Under the pieces are notes generated by a model, which was given only the letters and a program-made list of their open reading frames with translations, was not told where the DNA came from and did not search any database. Positions 34,470 to 44,076 of a stretch of 64,000 nt of DNA are shown piece after piece. A program made the position numbers and the translations under genes. This DNA comes from Spirosoma endophyticum (GTDB taxonomy: Bacteria; Bacteroidota; Bacteroidia; Cytophagales; Spirosomataceae), in assembly GCF_900112365.1 (NCBI RefSeq), contig NZ_FOLQ01000005.1, positions 342,562 through 406,561 on the forward strand, written 5' to 3'. The number at the start of each line of letters is the position of its first letter. Positions within the stretch are counted from its first letter, which is position 1.

Positions 34470-35720
34470 TCATATTTCTACTTCTCCATCATCAGACGAC
34501 ATTTTTTCATTAGTACCACCGTGCAGTACATCAATAAGTTCTTTTACGCGATAAACGGTTGTATTGTATTTGTTCCCGAGGATAATAATAACATATTCAT
34601 CTTTCGGACTAAACCAGAACATTGAATTATACCCTTTCCACCAACCAGAGTGATAGATATATTCGGGTTGATTGAGGTCGTTTAGCATCATTCGGAAGCC
34701 ATATCCATAATTCTTAGCGCCCTTTCGTTCAAAGCTACGTGGCACAAATGCTTCAGCAAGGCTCTTTTTTTGCAAAAGACATTCTCCATTCAGGGCGCGA
34801 TACCACCGAAATAGATCACCAGTAGTTGAATAAATTCCCTTATCGCCAACGACATCATCATAGTAATCCTTGGGAATTCGTCGATTCCATTGATAACCGG
34901 CCGTTCGGTGATGATTGATCGAATCATTTTTGGTTGTGGCGACGAATGTTTGATGCATTCCCAGAGGCTCAAAGATATTTTTGTGAATAAATGTCTCGTA
35001 ACTCTGTCCAGTTGCTTTCTCAATTATTGAAGCCAACACCATGTAGTTTGTATTGCTGTAACTAAATCCTCGACCCGGAATGTTATAAGCTTTAGGCGTT
35101 GGTTTCACCGTGGCAAACCAGTGCATGATGGTTGCGTTGGATGGATAGGGCTTCTCTTTTTTATAGAAATTCACCTTCATACTATCGTCGAAGGCATATT
35201 GATAATTTGGTAAACCACTACGGTGACTTAACAATTCGCGAATGGTGATACCATGATATGGGAAATCTGGATAAAACTTTTGGATGGTATCTTCAAAAGA
35301 TAACTTGCCCGCTTCAATTAGTTTTAGCGTACCAACAGCGGTAAATGTCTTTGACAGGGAGGCTAACTGAAACTTGGAGTCATCAACTAACGTATCACGT
35401 TGATTTCGCTCGAAATGCCCCAACCCAAAACAGTGTTTATAAAGAACCAGCCCTTTTTGAGCAACTAATACGTTGCCATTTAAGCCACTTCGCACCTTCT
35501 GGCGGAAAATCTCTTCGATCTGCCGAGTCTTTTCATCAGCATTGATTTGCCGACGAATTTTTGTTTGTTGATTGGCCGTCAGTGCCTGTTCGTCAGCACA
35601 ATTACGCAATGCATTCGCCGAACGGTTCAAGTCGGTCTGGGAATTTGACCCACATGAGAAGCCTAACCCTATAACTACTAGTATACTAACCCAACTACAG
35701 GCTTTATTTATTCGCACCAT
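34470..35720 (-). CDS. Serine hydrolase lipoprotein (class C beta-lactamase-like)
   Basis: A 416-residue lipoprotein; ATG 35720 is used, a GTG at 35726 adds two residues. Signal and lipobox are GLGFSC. The penicillin-binding fold is marked by the SxxK box in LASLSKTFTAVG, the YxN box in FSYSNTNYMVLASIIEKATG, and a C-terminal HSGWWKG in place of KTG. Members act as esterases, D-aminopeptidases or carboxypeptidases; true beta-lactamase activity is not implied. It is the first gene left of the exopolysaccharide locus on the same strand but is separated from it by 155 bases. Confidence 0.87.
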   Translation of the reverse strand: MVRINKACSWVSILVVIGLGFSCGSNSQTDLNRSANALRNCADEQALTANQQTKIRRQINADEKTRQIEEIFRQKVRSGLNGNVLVAQKGLVLYKHCFGLGHFERNQRDTLVDDSKFQLASLSKTFTAVGTLKLIEAGKLSFEDTIQKFYPDFPYHGITIRELLSHRSGLPNYQYAFDDSMKVNFYKKEKPYPSNATIMHWFATVKPTPKAYNIPGRGFSYSNTNYMVLASIIEKATGQSYETFIHKNIFEPLGMHQTFVATTKNDSINHHRTAGYQWNRRIPKDYYDDVVGDKGIYSTTGDLFRWYRALNGECLLQKKSLAEAFVPRSFERKGAKNYGYGFRMMLNDLNQPEYIYHSGWWKGYNSMFWFSPKDEYVIIILGNKYNTTVYRVKELIDVLHGGTNEKMSSDDGEVEI

Positions 35721-35881
35721 CCTCACCCACGTATTTCACTTTTGATTTAATCAAACTTCCACAAAAATAAACATTGCTTAACAGCAACCAACTGATCAAT
35801 GCGTTAAATAATGGGAAAGCTTTTTAATGGTCAGAAAGTGTATTTGCTCTGAGGAGAAACTGTTCAATAACTATATAAGAC

Positions 35882-37261
35882 TTATTTACCACGTCCCTGT
35901 GCCATCACCCGAAGAGTCTGAGCGATAATCCACATATCAAAAAAGAATGAACGGCGTTTAGGATAGATCAGATCGTAGCGCAACCGTTGCACCATTTCTT
36001 CGACACTAGCCGCGTATCCATATTTGATTTGCCCGATGGAGGTAATACCTGGCTTCACTTCTAATAAAGAGCGGTACTCTGGAGCAATTTCAATAATCTG
36101 GTCAATAAAAAACTGCCTCTCCGGCCGTGGCCCTACTACCGACATATCCCCTTTTAGTACGTTATAAAATTGAGGTATTTCATCGAGTCGAGTTTGTCGC
36201 ATAAATCGCCCCCACGGCGTAATACGGTTATCAAGCAGTCCACCCGATAAAACAGGGCCCGACTGTTCTGCATTCGTATACATACTTCGGAACTTGTATA
36301 TTTTAAAAGGTTTACCACCTTGTCCAATACGTTCCTGAGCATAAAAGGTTGGACCAGCCGAAGTAAGCTTTGTTATTGCCGCCAGAAGGAAAAATATGGG
36401 CATACCCAAGCCAAGGGCCGCTACGGAAAACAGAATGTCAAATGACCGCTTGAAGATGTTTACCTGAAAATCTGACAATACTTGTGAAGAAAGGTTCAGC
36501 ACTGGCAAAAAATCATGATATTCCACTGATGCCCCACGCGCCAGAAATCCTCTGAAGTCAACCAATATCTTTACCTGATAATTACCAGCTTCTGCGTGGT
36601 CAGCAATAACCTTTAGCCTGTCATTATCCATATACGTCAAACAACAGTAAATACAGTCTATACTTTCCTTTTCTACATAGCTTAACAATTCGTTATAAGT
36701 TCCCTTGATTAGTCCTACATTTTCGGGCGTGGGCTGATCAAAGTAGCCATGAAATCGGAAGCCCATTTCAGGATGTGTCTCATAGAAACTATGAATTGAA
36801 GCAGCCAATTTACCATAGCCTACAATAACATACCGCCGCGTGTTGTAACCCCGAGCTCTATATTCACGCAAAAAAACTAGTCCTGCTATGCGAAGAGCCG
36901 CCCCCAAGCTTAGAAATAGAGCGTACGTTATCACTAAATGCTCCCTGGAGTAATAATAGCCTCTGATAGCTACCCAATACATGGAAATAACTGCTATATG
37001 AATAGCAGTCAATAGCAACATTTTTTTTAGGAGATGGCCAGCTTTAAATAATTGTCGGGGGAAAACATAAGGTTTAAGTATCAAAACTTCAATCAGCCAG
37101 ATCAGATTGAAGAGCAACCAAAGTGAGGTATAAGGCGGTGTTGAAACGCCCTCAATTGTCTGAAATTTAAGCAGATAAGCCCCTACAAAAGCTACATTTA
37201 GGCTCAGTGAATCAACAATTACATGAAGTGGAAAAAACAGTATAGAATAGCGATGCCTCAT
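35882..37261 (-). CDS. Undecaprenyl-phosphate sugar phosphotransferase (WbaP/WcaJ type)
   Basis: A 459-residue initiating enzyme for exopolysaccharide. The N-terminal half has four or five membrane helices and a CoA-binding-like Rossmann segment (RRYVIVGYGKLAASIHSFY). The C-terminal bacterial sugar transferase domain starts at KRSFDILFSVAALGLGMP, with FYAQERIGQGGKPFKIYKFR, the Asp-Glu dyad in RLDEIPQFYNVLKGDMSVVG and PRPERQFF. It moves a sugar-1-phosphate from its nucleotide to undecaprenyl phosphate, the first step of repeat-unit assembly. It is the last gene of the locus in transcription order. Confidence 0.92.
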   Translation of the reverse strand: MRHRYSILFFPLHVIVDSLSLNVAFVGAYLLKFQTIEGVSTPPYTSLWLLFNLIWLIEVLILKPYVFPRQLFKAGHLLKKMLLLTAIHIAVISMYWVAIRGYYYSREHLVITYALFLSLGAALRIAGLVFLREYRARGYNTRRYVIVGYGKLAASIHSFYETHPEMGFRFHGYFDQPTPENVGLIKGTYNELLSYVEKESIDCIYCCLTYMDNDRLKVIADHAEAGNYQVKILVDFRGFLARGASVEYHDFLPVLNLSSQVLSDFQVNIFKRSFDILFSVAALGLGMPIFFLLAAITKLTSAGPTFYAQERIGQGGKPFKIYKFRSMYTNAEQSGPVLSGGLLDNRITPWGRFMRQTRLDEIPQFYNVLKGDMSVVGPRPERQFFIDQIIEIAPEYRSLLEVKPGITSIGQIKYGYAASVEEMVQRLRYDLIYPKRRSFFFDMWIIAQTLRVMAQGRGK

Positions 37262-37510
37262 ATCTGCCCGATTTACTTGTCTATGTCTATTGTTAGACAG
37301 ACCCTAAACGCTAAAGTAGCGCATTCAAGATAATTAGTTTCACTAAGAGCCTAGAAATTAGACCGAAAAGTAATGATAAATCTTCGTTTATAAAAGCCGC
37401 TTCATCGGTTCTATAAAATCTCCAAGATGTTTGGTGATAGATTATATAGTTGCCTCTGAAAGAAAAAGATACTGCTATAGTTCACTTTGGATTGCCTTAC
37501 AGCAAAGCAC

Positions 37511-39052
37511 TCATTTAGCTTGATTTGCAGTCCACATTTTTCGTATGCTGATATATGTACCAACACTGTTTTGATAAAGTGTGCCAGAGTCAACAGCAAT
37601 ATTTCCTGTAAGCTGAAGTCCGCCTAAAACGTTTAAAGGAGCTACTACGCTAGCATAGCCAGAAAACTGTGTACGGATTGGAGAATATGGGGAGTTATAT
37701 GTACCCAAGTTACGACTGTATGACAGTTTTATCTGATAAGCAATAGGCCCTGATAATGCACGGCCATGTAGAGGCAGACTACCTGCTAATCCCGTATGGA
37801 ATACATAAACCCGATTATTTGATGTAAACGTACCATACGGATATTGATCCCTCGGCCCTAATGCAGGTGGAATAAACGGTGTACCAATTGTGTGTTGCCG
37901 ATAAGCCCAACCATCCCGAAATTGCTGGTGATTAAAATAGTCATCCTTACCACGACGTTGAGGATCGTCAATTATAAATTCAGGACCGCCCTGATTTGTC
38001 GTGTTTAGAAATTCAAACAAAATGTCCCGAACAATCGCATTGGGGTCATTCCGACGTATTCGAACGCCATTCAGGCCATCAACAACATTAGTAAGTAAAA
38101 ACAACGATCCATCATCATACACACTCTGCCGATATATGTAAAGCATATGCCTTACCAAGTCAATCTCAATAGCCACATCTACCGAACCGAGGTGATTACC
38201 AACTCGATTGGTCAAGTCAAAATAGTTATATTGTGAGGTATCAGTCTGTTTAGGATAAAGGGCAGACACTACATACCAGTAATTCTGCAAGCCTGATGGC
38301 AACTTACCATCAGCTTGAATAGTTGATGGCACATTGGCAGGGTCCGCTACCCTCCCCCCCCATACTACTTGATGATTTAGCCCACCGTAAGCTCTAACAA
38401 CGTCTCGTGGCCGCCCTAATCGTAGATACAGCGACTTCTGATGCAGCATGGTATTATCAATGTAGCCATTTGCATCCAAATAGCCGTGCGCGAAGGTACC
38501 CTGAACGGCGAGCCAGCCTTTCGTGAACCCAATTGGCATGAAAGTTGGGATCGAAAGTTGAATTTTAGGGACAGGCATTGCATTACCTGACCAAGCATAT
38601 GAGCCTGTAGATAATACAGAGTCAGCCAGGCCAAATTTCTCGCGTCTACGGCCAATGTAAAGCTCCCACATGCCCCGTCGAACTTTCACATAGGCTTCAG
38701 GAAGTAGTACGTTGTGTTCATAAGATAGCCCGTTCTGAGTGCCATTGACAACTGCATTAAACCCGTAACCGACATCAAATTTAGAGTCTCGCCACCGGCC
38801 ATTATTGTACCGATTGGTGTCATAAGCGCTATATAAACCTGCTCGAAACGTCGCCACAGGTGATCTATTCGGAACGATACCATACTGATTAGCTCTCAGC
38901 CAGAACGGTGTTTCAGTTGATGAAGACAGATAAGTACCAACTTCGGCGAAGTATTGAGTAGGTTTACGAATAGGCTGAGCTTGTAAATAAGAAGAAGCAA
39001 CTATAAAAATAATAAATACATATAAGAAACCTGACTTTGAGCAAGTATGCAT
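37511..39052 (-). CDS. Wzi-family capsule assembly outer-membrane protein
   Basis: A 513-residue beta-barrel protein with a signal peptide (FLYVFIIFIVASSYLQAQ). The mature start PTQYFAEVGTYLSSSTETPF and segments such as PEAYVKVRRGMWELYIGRRR match the capsule assembly Wzi family, which in Enterobacteria anchors capsule on the cell surface. Bacteroidota members are common near polysaccharide genes. It lies between the phosphotransferase and the T9SS protein. A 249-base gap to the next gene has no gene in it. Confidence 0.85.
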   Translation of the reverse strand: MHTCSKSGFLYVFIIFIVASSYLQAQPIRKPTQYFAEVGTYLSSSTETPFWLRANQYGIVPNRSPVATFRAGLYSAYDTNRYNNGRWRDSKFDVGYGFNAVVNGTQNGLSYEHNVLLPEAYVKVRRGMWELYIGRRREKFGLADSVLSTGSYAWSGNAMPVPKIQLSIPTFMPIGFTKGWLAVQGTFAHGYLDANGYIDNTMLHQKSLYLRLGRPRDVVRAYGGLNHQVVWGGRVADPANVPSTIQADGKLPSGLQNYWYVVSALYPKQTDTSQYNYFDLTNRVGNHLGSVDVAIEIDLVRHMLYIYRQSVYDDGSLFLLTNVVDGLNGVRIRRNDPNAIVRDILFEFLNTTNQGGPEFIIDDPQRRGKDDYFNHQQFRDGWAYRQHTIGTPFIPPALGPRDQYPYGTFTSNNRVYVFHTGLAGSLPLHGRALSGPIAYQIKLSYSRNLGTYNSPYSPIRTQFSGYASVVAPLNVLGGLQLTGNIAVDSGTLYQNSVGTYISIRKMWTANQAK

Positions 39053-39166
39053 TGAATGTCGGGTAGAGTGAGAAGAACTATTTCACAATAATAATACCTT
39101 CATTTAATCTTTATCACTAAGTCACTTATCTTTTTAAAATATACTTACATAAAAGATAGCTAAAAG

Positions 39167-39198
39167 AAATGACCCATGCTATTTAGCATTGGTCATTT
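39167..39198 (-). terminator. Intrinsic terminator of the T9SS protein gene
   Basis: AAATGACCCATGCT (39167-39180) pairs with AGCATTGGTCATTT (39185-39198) with one mismatch; the loop is ATTT. On the minus strand it ends in TTTCTTTT. It comes 22 bases after the T9SS gene stop and separates it from wzi. Confidence 0.8.
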
Positions 39199-39219
39199 CG
39201 AGGTATATATTAATTACAT

Positions 39220-39759
39220 TTATTTCTTTACAATTCGACTGGCAGCTTTCTGCTGGTTAGCTTCTAGAATAGGAATATACACGCCCGAAGATATAAACTG
39301 TGGTTTCCATTCTACCTTGTGGTGCCCTGCAGACTGGTTTTCGTCCTGCAGCAACTGACCTACAATTTTACCCTGCGTATCCGTAATCCATAGATTTACT
39401 TTGCCGTCAGCCGGTAAATAGTAATCTATCGTAGTAGAATGTTCAAAGGGGTTTGGGAAGGCCGCAAGCTGTAGGCGAGTATCACCTTCTTTACCGATAT
39501 AAACTGGCTTAATATTAGCACTGAACGTACTACCTGTACGAGCTTCAAATCCTGGCAACAACGTAATTGAGCCTCCCGCTCTATATTCTACTATTGTCGA
39601 AGCACTTACTATATTAGCAGCGTCTATAGTTGTTACAGCCTGTTCAAGATAGTGACCTGCTTTTTCGTAGCTTATCTGAACACGTAACGATTGTTGGGGC
39701 GTCTGTCCTACGCTAATCAGCGTTATACAGCACCCTAGTATTACTAGTAGGAGTCGCAT
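39220..39759 (-). CDS. T9SS-sorted small surface protein
   Basis: A 179-residue exported protein starting at ATG 39759, one base after the stop of the fibre gene. Signal peptide MRLLLVILGCCITLISVG. Residues about 45-85 hold the SASTIVEYRAGGSITLLPGF motif that is frequent in Cytophagales surface proteins. The C-terminal 75 residues (AAFPNPFEHSTTIDYYLPAD to the final IVKK) are a type A type IX secretion sorting domain: FPNPF, then an Ig-like strand set and a basic end. It should be secreted and attached to the cell surface. Tight coupling suggests joint work with the fibre protein. Confidence 0.85.
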   Translation of the reverse strand: MRLLLVILGCCITLISVGQTPQQSLRVQISYEKAGHYLEQAVTTIDAANIVSASTIVEYRAGGSITLLPGFEARTGSTFSANIKPVYIGKEGDTRLQLAAFPNPFEHSTTIDYYLPADGKVNLWITDTQGKIVGQLLQDENQSAGHHKVEWKPQFISSGVYIPILEANQQKAASRIVKK

Positions 39760-39760
39760 C

Positions 39761-41446
39761 TTATTTACGAGATTTAGCATTCAGTTTGTTGATGCGTTGC
39801 TCCAATTTATTGCTTTTTTGCGTCAGTGCATCGTTCTGCTTTTTTAGAGCAATGACGTATAAAGTCAACTCTTCCACTTTTTCGAGTAGTTTCGCCTGCA
39901 TTTTCCCAACATCTACTCCTTCTTTAACAACTTCTTCGGCTGATAACACACCAGGCAGGTGTTTTTCACGATTGATGTAGTTTTCTACTTCACTTAAGCT
40001 CCGGAGTTGGTAGCTTGGATCAAACACCTTATCACTCCAATCATTAGTACTCTTCACCGCCACTTTCACTTTTTCGGTCAGAATCCCATCCGCGACGTAG
40101 AGACGGTAACCTGCCGGGGTCTTACTAACGCCTGGACCAATTACTACTCCACCAGCATTTATATTCTGTAAGTTTTCTCCATTTGTTTGCCACAAACTTT
40201 CCGTCTCAGCACCCACACGACCTGAACCGTTAATACTGCCTAGAACAACATCACCCTGACTGTTAACTGTTAAAAACTTAGTCTGATTAAGGGCTGTTGC
40301 TGTAGTTCCTAAATTAGTTAATCGTAGCCCTGAAACACCAGATGCGCCTGAGACGACTTCCAACTTGGTAGCTGGAGCTGTTGTACCAATACCGACATTA
40401 AGATTGTTACCAAGAATTAATGCATTTGATATAGTAACCTCCGCATTATAACCGATTGCCACTGAATTATTGATATCGCTGGCAGATTTTGGGGCAGAAG
40501 CACCAACACCAATAAATGTGTTATTTGAGCCAGTAGTTATATTATAACCAGCGTATCGTCCAATATTGGTATTATTGTTGCCAATAGTGTTGTTGTTCCC
40601 TGCGCCATCACCAATAGCAGTATTCCCTAATCCAGTCGTTGTCGAAACTCCAGCAACATTACCCATATACAAATTATAGCTGCCTGTTGTATTACTATTT
40701 CCCGCACTCTGTCCTAAAAATAGATTACCTATACCGGTAGTATTATTAGTTCCTGCAGCAAAGCCCAAAAATACATTATAACTACCAGACTGATTATTCT
40801 TACCTGCACTATGACCTATAAACGTATTGGATTGGCCAGTATTAATAATACCCGTGTAGGCTCCGAGGAACGTGTTTTGTGGAGCTGTACCATTTGATGA
40901 GCCGGACAGTGCCCCTATAAAAGTATTTTCATACCCACTGGTATTTCCTCCCCCAGCATCTGCACCAGCGAATGTATTATTATTACCCTGCTGGTTTGTA
41001 TACCCAGCTCCCGAGCCAAAAAAAGCATTGTGATGACCACTAGTATTAAAATAGCCAGATCGGTCGCCAGTAAACACATTATTGTATCCACTGGAATTTG
41101 TGAAACCACTTGATGCCCCTAGAAATGTATTATTGCTTCCACCCGAGTTACTATATCCTGAACTAAAGCCTAAAAAAGAATTTTGCTGCCCAGATGAGTT
41201 CTGATTTCCAGAGGATGCCCCCAAGAAAACATTTTGCGTACCTGACATATTCAACGTACCCGTACCTCGGCCAATAAATAGATTGCTAGCCCCACTCATA
41301 TTCATATTACCCGCTCCTACACCAATAACTGTATTATCGGAACCAGGCGTAGATGAAGGCGTCGTGGCAACGTAGTTTGTCTGGGCCCAACCAGTTGTAT
41401 ATGTTAGAACCCACAATATCAAAAGAACGTATATATTATTTTTCAT
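39761..41446 (-). CDS. Trimeric beta-roll fibre protein with seventeen 17-residue repeats
   Basis: A 561-residue exported protein, ATG 41446, signal MKNNIYVLLILWVLTYTTGWA. About seventeen tandem repeats of 17 residues fit N-x-F-x-G-x-x-(A/S)-G-x-x-N-x-(S/T)-G-x-x, one with 16. The last unit, NNSVAIGYNAEV, is like YadA/Hep_Hag head repeats. This predicts a trimeric parallel beta-roll. A stalk region follows, then a C-terminal domain common in Bacteroidota (YQLRSLSEVENYINREKHLP; GMQAKLLEKVEELT-like) ending in a coiled coil. No T9SS sorting domain is seen, so export may need its neighbour. It is a good candidate adhesin or phage-tail-like fibre of the cell surface. Confidence 0.8.
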   Translation of the reverse strand: MKNNIYVLLILWVLTYTTGWAQTNYVATTPSSTPGSDNTVIGVGAGNMNMSGASNLFIGRGTGTLNMSGTQNVFLGASSGNQNSSGQQNSFLGFSSGYSNSGGSNNTFLGASSGFTNSSGYNNVFTGDRSGYFNTSGHHNAFFGSGAGYTNQQGNNNTFAGADAGGGNTSGYENTFIGALSGSSNGTAPQNTFLGAYTGIINTGQSNTFIGHSAGKNNQSGSYNVFLGFAAGTNNTTGIGNLFLGQSAGNSNTTGSYNLYMGNVAGVSTTTGLGNTAIGDGAGNNNTIGNNNTNIGRYAGYNITTGSNNTFIGVGASAPKSASDINNSVAIGYNAEVTISNALILGNNLNVGIGTTAPATKLEVVSGASGVSGLRLTNLGTTATALNQTKFLTVNSQGDVVLGSINGSGRVGAETESLWQTNGENLQNINAGGVVIGPGVSKTPAGYRLYVADGILTEKVKVAVKSTNDWSDKVFDPSYQLRSLSEVENYINREKHLPGVLSAEEVVKEGVDVGKMQAKLLEKVEELTLYVIALKKQNDALTQKSNKLEQRINKLNAKSRK

Positions 41447-41458
41447 ATGATAAAACAT

Positions 41459-41864
41459 TTGCTCAAAAAAAAGTAACCGTTGAAATACAATAATGAGTAA
41501 ATATATTATCTATATTTAGTAATTACCATATTAATAAATTAGAATTTTATTGAAAGCCCTCTAAAGTTCAATCTTCATTGGTGGTAGCCTAAGTAAGCCA
41601 TGACTTCGAACACCTCCCTGATCTCCTTAACCAATAAATACGTTTTTGCCAGTTTAGAGAACTCACTCACATTGGACTCCTACTAGGAATGGCGCTCGAT
41701 AGCTATTGTCTTACTGAAGTCTAAGCTATATAAAGTAGTCGAAAAGTGCAAAATACCCAGTAGGTTTATATTTCTTGCACTCGCCACTACTTCACTTAAG
41801 ATAAACACCAAAGACAATTTATCAATCTATTCATATGAGTTGACAGGACACAGGGGATAATCGC
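41459..41864 (-). pseudogene. Intergenic region with possible decayed coding remnant
   Basis: No intact gene occupies these 405 bases. On the minus strand one frame reads from 41826 to 41575, interrupted by two adjacent TAG codons at 41680-41685. The last 34 codons (41578-41679) give a protein-like sequence with SEFSKLAKTYLLVKEIREVF and AYLGYHQ. I do not recognise the parent gene. It could be a broken gene, or chance. The region must also hold any promoter for the fibre gene. Confidence 0.25.
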
Positions 41865-43106
41865 TCAGCGTGGATTATTGCATATAAGTTCAGAAAGCAT
41901 ATTTTCAAAGCGGGACAAGATATCCTTTTTACTCAAGTTTTTCTCGGCATATTTACGAGCATTAAAGCGATAATAGTCCAATTTTGAGGAATTTAAAGCT
42001 TTAAGAATTGTGTTAGCGAGTTCCTCACTCTCCTCTGGTTCAACAACCCAACCTAACTGATTATCAACAATAACACTACTGAGTGATGAAATTCTTTTAG
42101 CAGAAACAATAGCTACCCCTCCTACAGCTAGTATATTTACTAACTTAGAGGGCATAACTAAATCAGATGTAGCTCGTTTTTGAATTACCAGATGTATATC
42201 TGCCATAGACAACATCCGAGGTAGATCTGCGTAAAGAACAGGCGGCAAGAAACGTATATTTTTCAATCCCTTATCTTCCGCTTGCTGTACTAATTTTTTT
42301 CTAGCAACTCCTTCACCCACAATTACAAGTATTATATTAGCATATTGAATCAGATAGTTAGCAACCTCAATCAGAATCTCCAAGCCCTGTTTCTCACCTA
42401 TATTACCTGAGTAAAGCACAATTTTATCGGTTGTACTGAATCCTAGTTCCGATCGAAGTGATTCTTGAATAGACAAGGGAGCAAATGTATCTATATCCAC
42501 CCAATTTTCATTCATACGATATCGCTTTATTGGCGTTCCTTTAGAGAGAATATTACGTTTCATACCTTCGCTTATGCTCGATACAAAGTCAGAGTTACGT
42601 AATAAGTATTGTTCTATTCCAGCTAAGAAGTTTAGTAAGCGTTTGTTTTTAATTAGCCCTAGATTTCTGGCTGTATCAACTTGTAAGTCCTGAATATGGA
42701 ATACGAATGGGGACCGCTTAAGTCGGCTAAATATGTACGGCATTAAACCGGCTTGAAGCGGTGGACAGACACCAATCAAAACATCATAGCGCTTAAATAG
42801 TAATCTTGACAAATGAATTAAAGAACTTAAAGCAAATGATAACTCATGCAGGATTCGGTTTTTACTAGTAACCCGTTTAGGTATGTATAATGGAGTGCGA
42901 TACACTGTCAAGTTCCCTACTTTCTCTGTAAACCAACCTTTACCTTGGTATTCAGCCCTAGTTTTCCACTCCGGATAATATGGATAAGCCGTAATCACAT
43001 CTACATAGTGCCCATGGTCAGCAAGCCACTGAGCTAATTCCCCATTAAAACGCCCAGATCCGGCAACCTCTGGAGAATAGCTAATACTATACAGTAAAAT
43101 ATGCAT
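41865..43106 (-). CDS. WcaI-like glycosyltransferase family 4
   Basis: A 413-residue GT-B enzyme. The N-terminal MHILLYSISYSPEVAGSGRF and VDVITAYPYYPEWK with FVFHIQDLQVDTARNLGLI are marks of the colanic-acid WcaI group (often a fucosyltransferase), and the C-terminal half has IVLYSGNIGEKQGLEILIEV and MPSKLVNILAVGG. It adds a sugar from a nucleotide donor to the lipid-linked repeat at the inner face. Fucose as donor would fit the GDP-mannose dehydratase in the locus, but is inference. It follows the GT2 gene by 14 bases. Confidence 0.85.
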   Translation of the reverse strand: MHILLYSISYSPEVAGSGRFNGELAQWLADHGHYVDVITAYPYYPEWKTRAEYQGKGWFTEKVGNLTVYRTPLYIPKRVTSKNRILHELSFALSSLIHLSRLLFKRYDVLIGVCPPLQAGLMPYIFSRLKRSPFVFHIQDLQVDTARNLGLIKNKRLLNFLAGIEQYLLRNSDFVSSISEGMKRNILSKGTPIKRYRMNENWVDIDTFAPLSIQESLRSELGFSTTDKIVLYSGNIGEKQGLEILIEVANYLIQYANIILVIVGEGVARKKLVQQAEDKGLKNIRFLPPVLYADLPRMLSMADIHLVIQKRATSDLVMPSKLVNILAVGGVAIVSAKRISSLSSVIVDNQLGWVVEPEESEELANTILKALNSSKLDYYRFNARKYAEKNLSKKDILSRFENMLSELICNNPR

Positions 43107-43120
43107 GAAGTAAAGTCAAG

Positions 43121-43861
43121 TCAAGCTATATTAAGAATCTGTTTTAGCAAACCCAAAGCTAGCAACATGCGCCCAATTAGTTTTCTGCCTAATGATTGAG
43201 GACTTTTAAGAGTCATTTCTGTAGGACTAGCGTTATTGTTATGACGACGAAAACCAGACAATTTTTCAGGTATAAACATCACCCGAAAAAGGGAATTAGC
43301 CAATAACCCTAGCCAAACGTCTTGATAAATTAGATACTTGGTTGCCCGATGTGTTTCTTTAGGGAAAGGTAAGGCCCGTTTAAGTACAGAACGGCGAAAA
43401 GCCATGCAATTTCCTAAATAAGTATTTTTCAGAAAATTTTTTAAAATGCCAGGACCAGAGTGAAAGGTTTCGAAAAACGATTTTCCAAACGCTTTGCCAG
43501 CTTCGTCAATAAAATCACAATCACTCACAACCAAATCATAATCTTGCAGATATACTAACATTGTTTCTATCTTACTCGGAAACCAAATATCATCTTGATC
43601 CGACAAAAAAATTATGTCACCTGTGGCATAACGCAACGCATTTTCAAAATTACAGACTGGGGAACGTTGATCAGGATTAGTTAATATTAAAATACGTGAA
43701 TCTGCTACTTGTCGAATTTGAGTTAATGTATCATCAGTAGAGGAATCATCTGAAATAATTAACTCATCAGCAGGTAGCGACTGAGCTAATATTGAAACTA
43801 ATTGCTCTCGAATAAATCGACCTCCATTATAGGTGGCTATGCAAACACTAATACGAGTCAT
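43121..43861 (-). CDS. Glycosyltransferase family 2
   Basis: A 246-residue GT-A enzyme. The nucleotide-sugar site is SVCIATYNGGRFIREQLVSI, with SDDSSTDDT, and the metal-binding motif IFLSDQDDIWFPSK. NCMAFRRSVL follows in the acceptor half. Length is short but complete. It is one of four GT2 proteins of the locus. Sugar specificity is not readable. It is tightly followed by the WcaI-like gene; the 215-base gap upstream contains a hairpin. Confidence 0.85.
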   Translation of the reverse strand: MTRISVCIATYNGGRFIREQLVSILAQSLPADELIISDDSSTDDTLTQIRQVADSRILILTNPDQRSPVCNFENALRYATGDIIFLSDQDDIWFPSKIETMLVYLQDYDLVVSDCDFIDEAGKAFGKSFFETFHSGPGILKNFLKNTYLGNCMAFRRSVLKRALPFPKETHRATKYLIYQDVWLGLLANSLFRVMFIPEKLSGFRRHNNNASPTEMTLKSPQSLGRKLIGRMLLALGLLKQILNIA

Positions 43862-43969
43862 TCCAATACCTACTGGTTAATTAACTTTAAAAATTAGTCA
43901 TTTAAAACTTAATAAGACAATAAAGAAGCTGGATATTCTAACAATTTTCGTAGAAAAAAGAATGTTTTC

Positions 43970-43998
43970 AAAATCACCTAAAGATTTGAAGTGATTTT
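43970..43998 (-). terminator. Hairpin inside the polysaccharide locus
   Basis: AAAATCAC (43970-43977) pairs with GTGATTTT (43991-43998) around 13 bases. It lies in the gap after the minus-strand glycosyltransferase gene that stops at 44077. The T-run after it on the minus strand is weak, so it may only slow or partly end transcription. Confidence 0.4.
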
Positions 43999-44076
43999 TT
44001 GAAGTAAATCACACAAATACTTTACCACGCATAATCATTAGAATAACAAGAATTACAAACATGTAAAATAACTCTT

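Noticed and set aside
39800-41450. Regular 51-base periodicity that could suggest a CRISPR or minisatellite array
   Set aside because: It is one continuous coding frame of 17-residue repeats; the units differ in sequence and there are no constant repeats with unique spacers.
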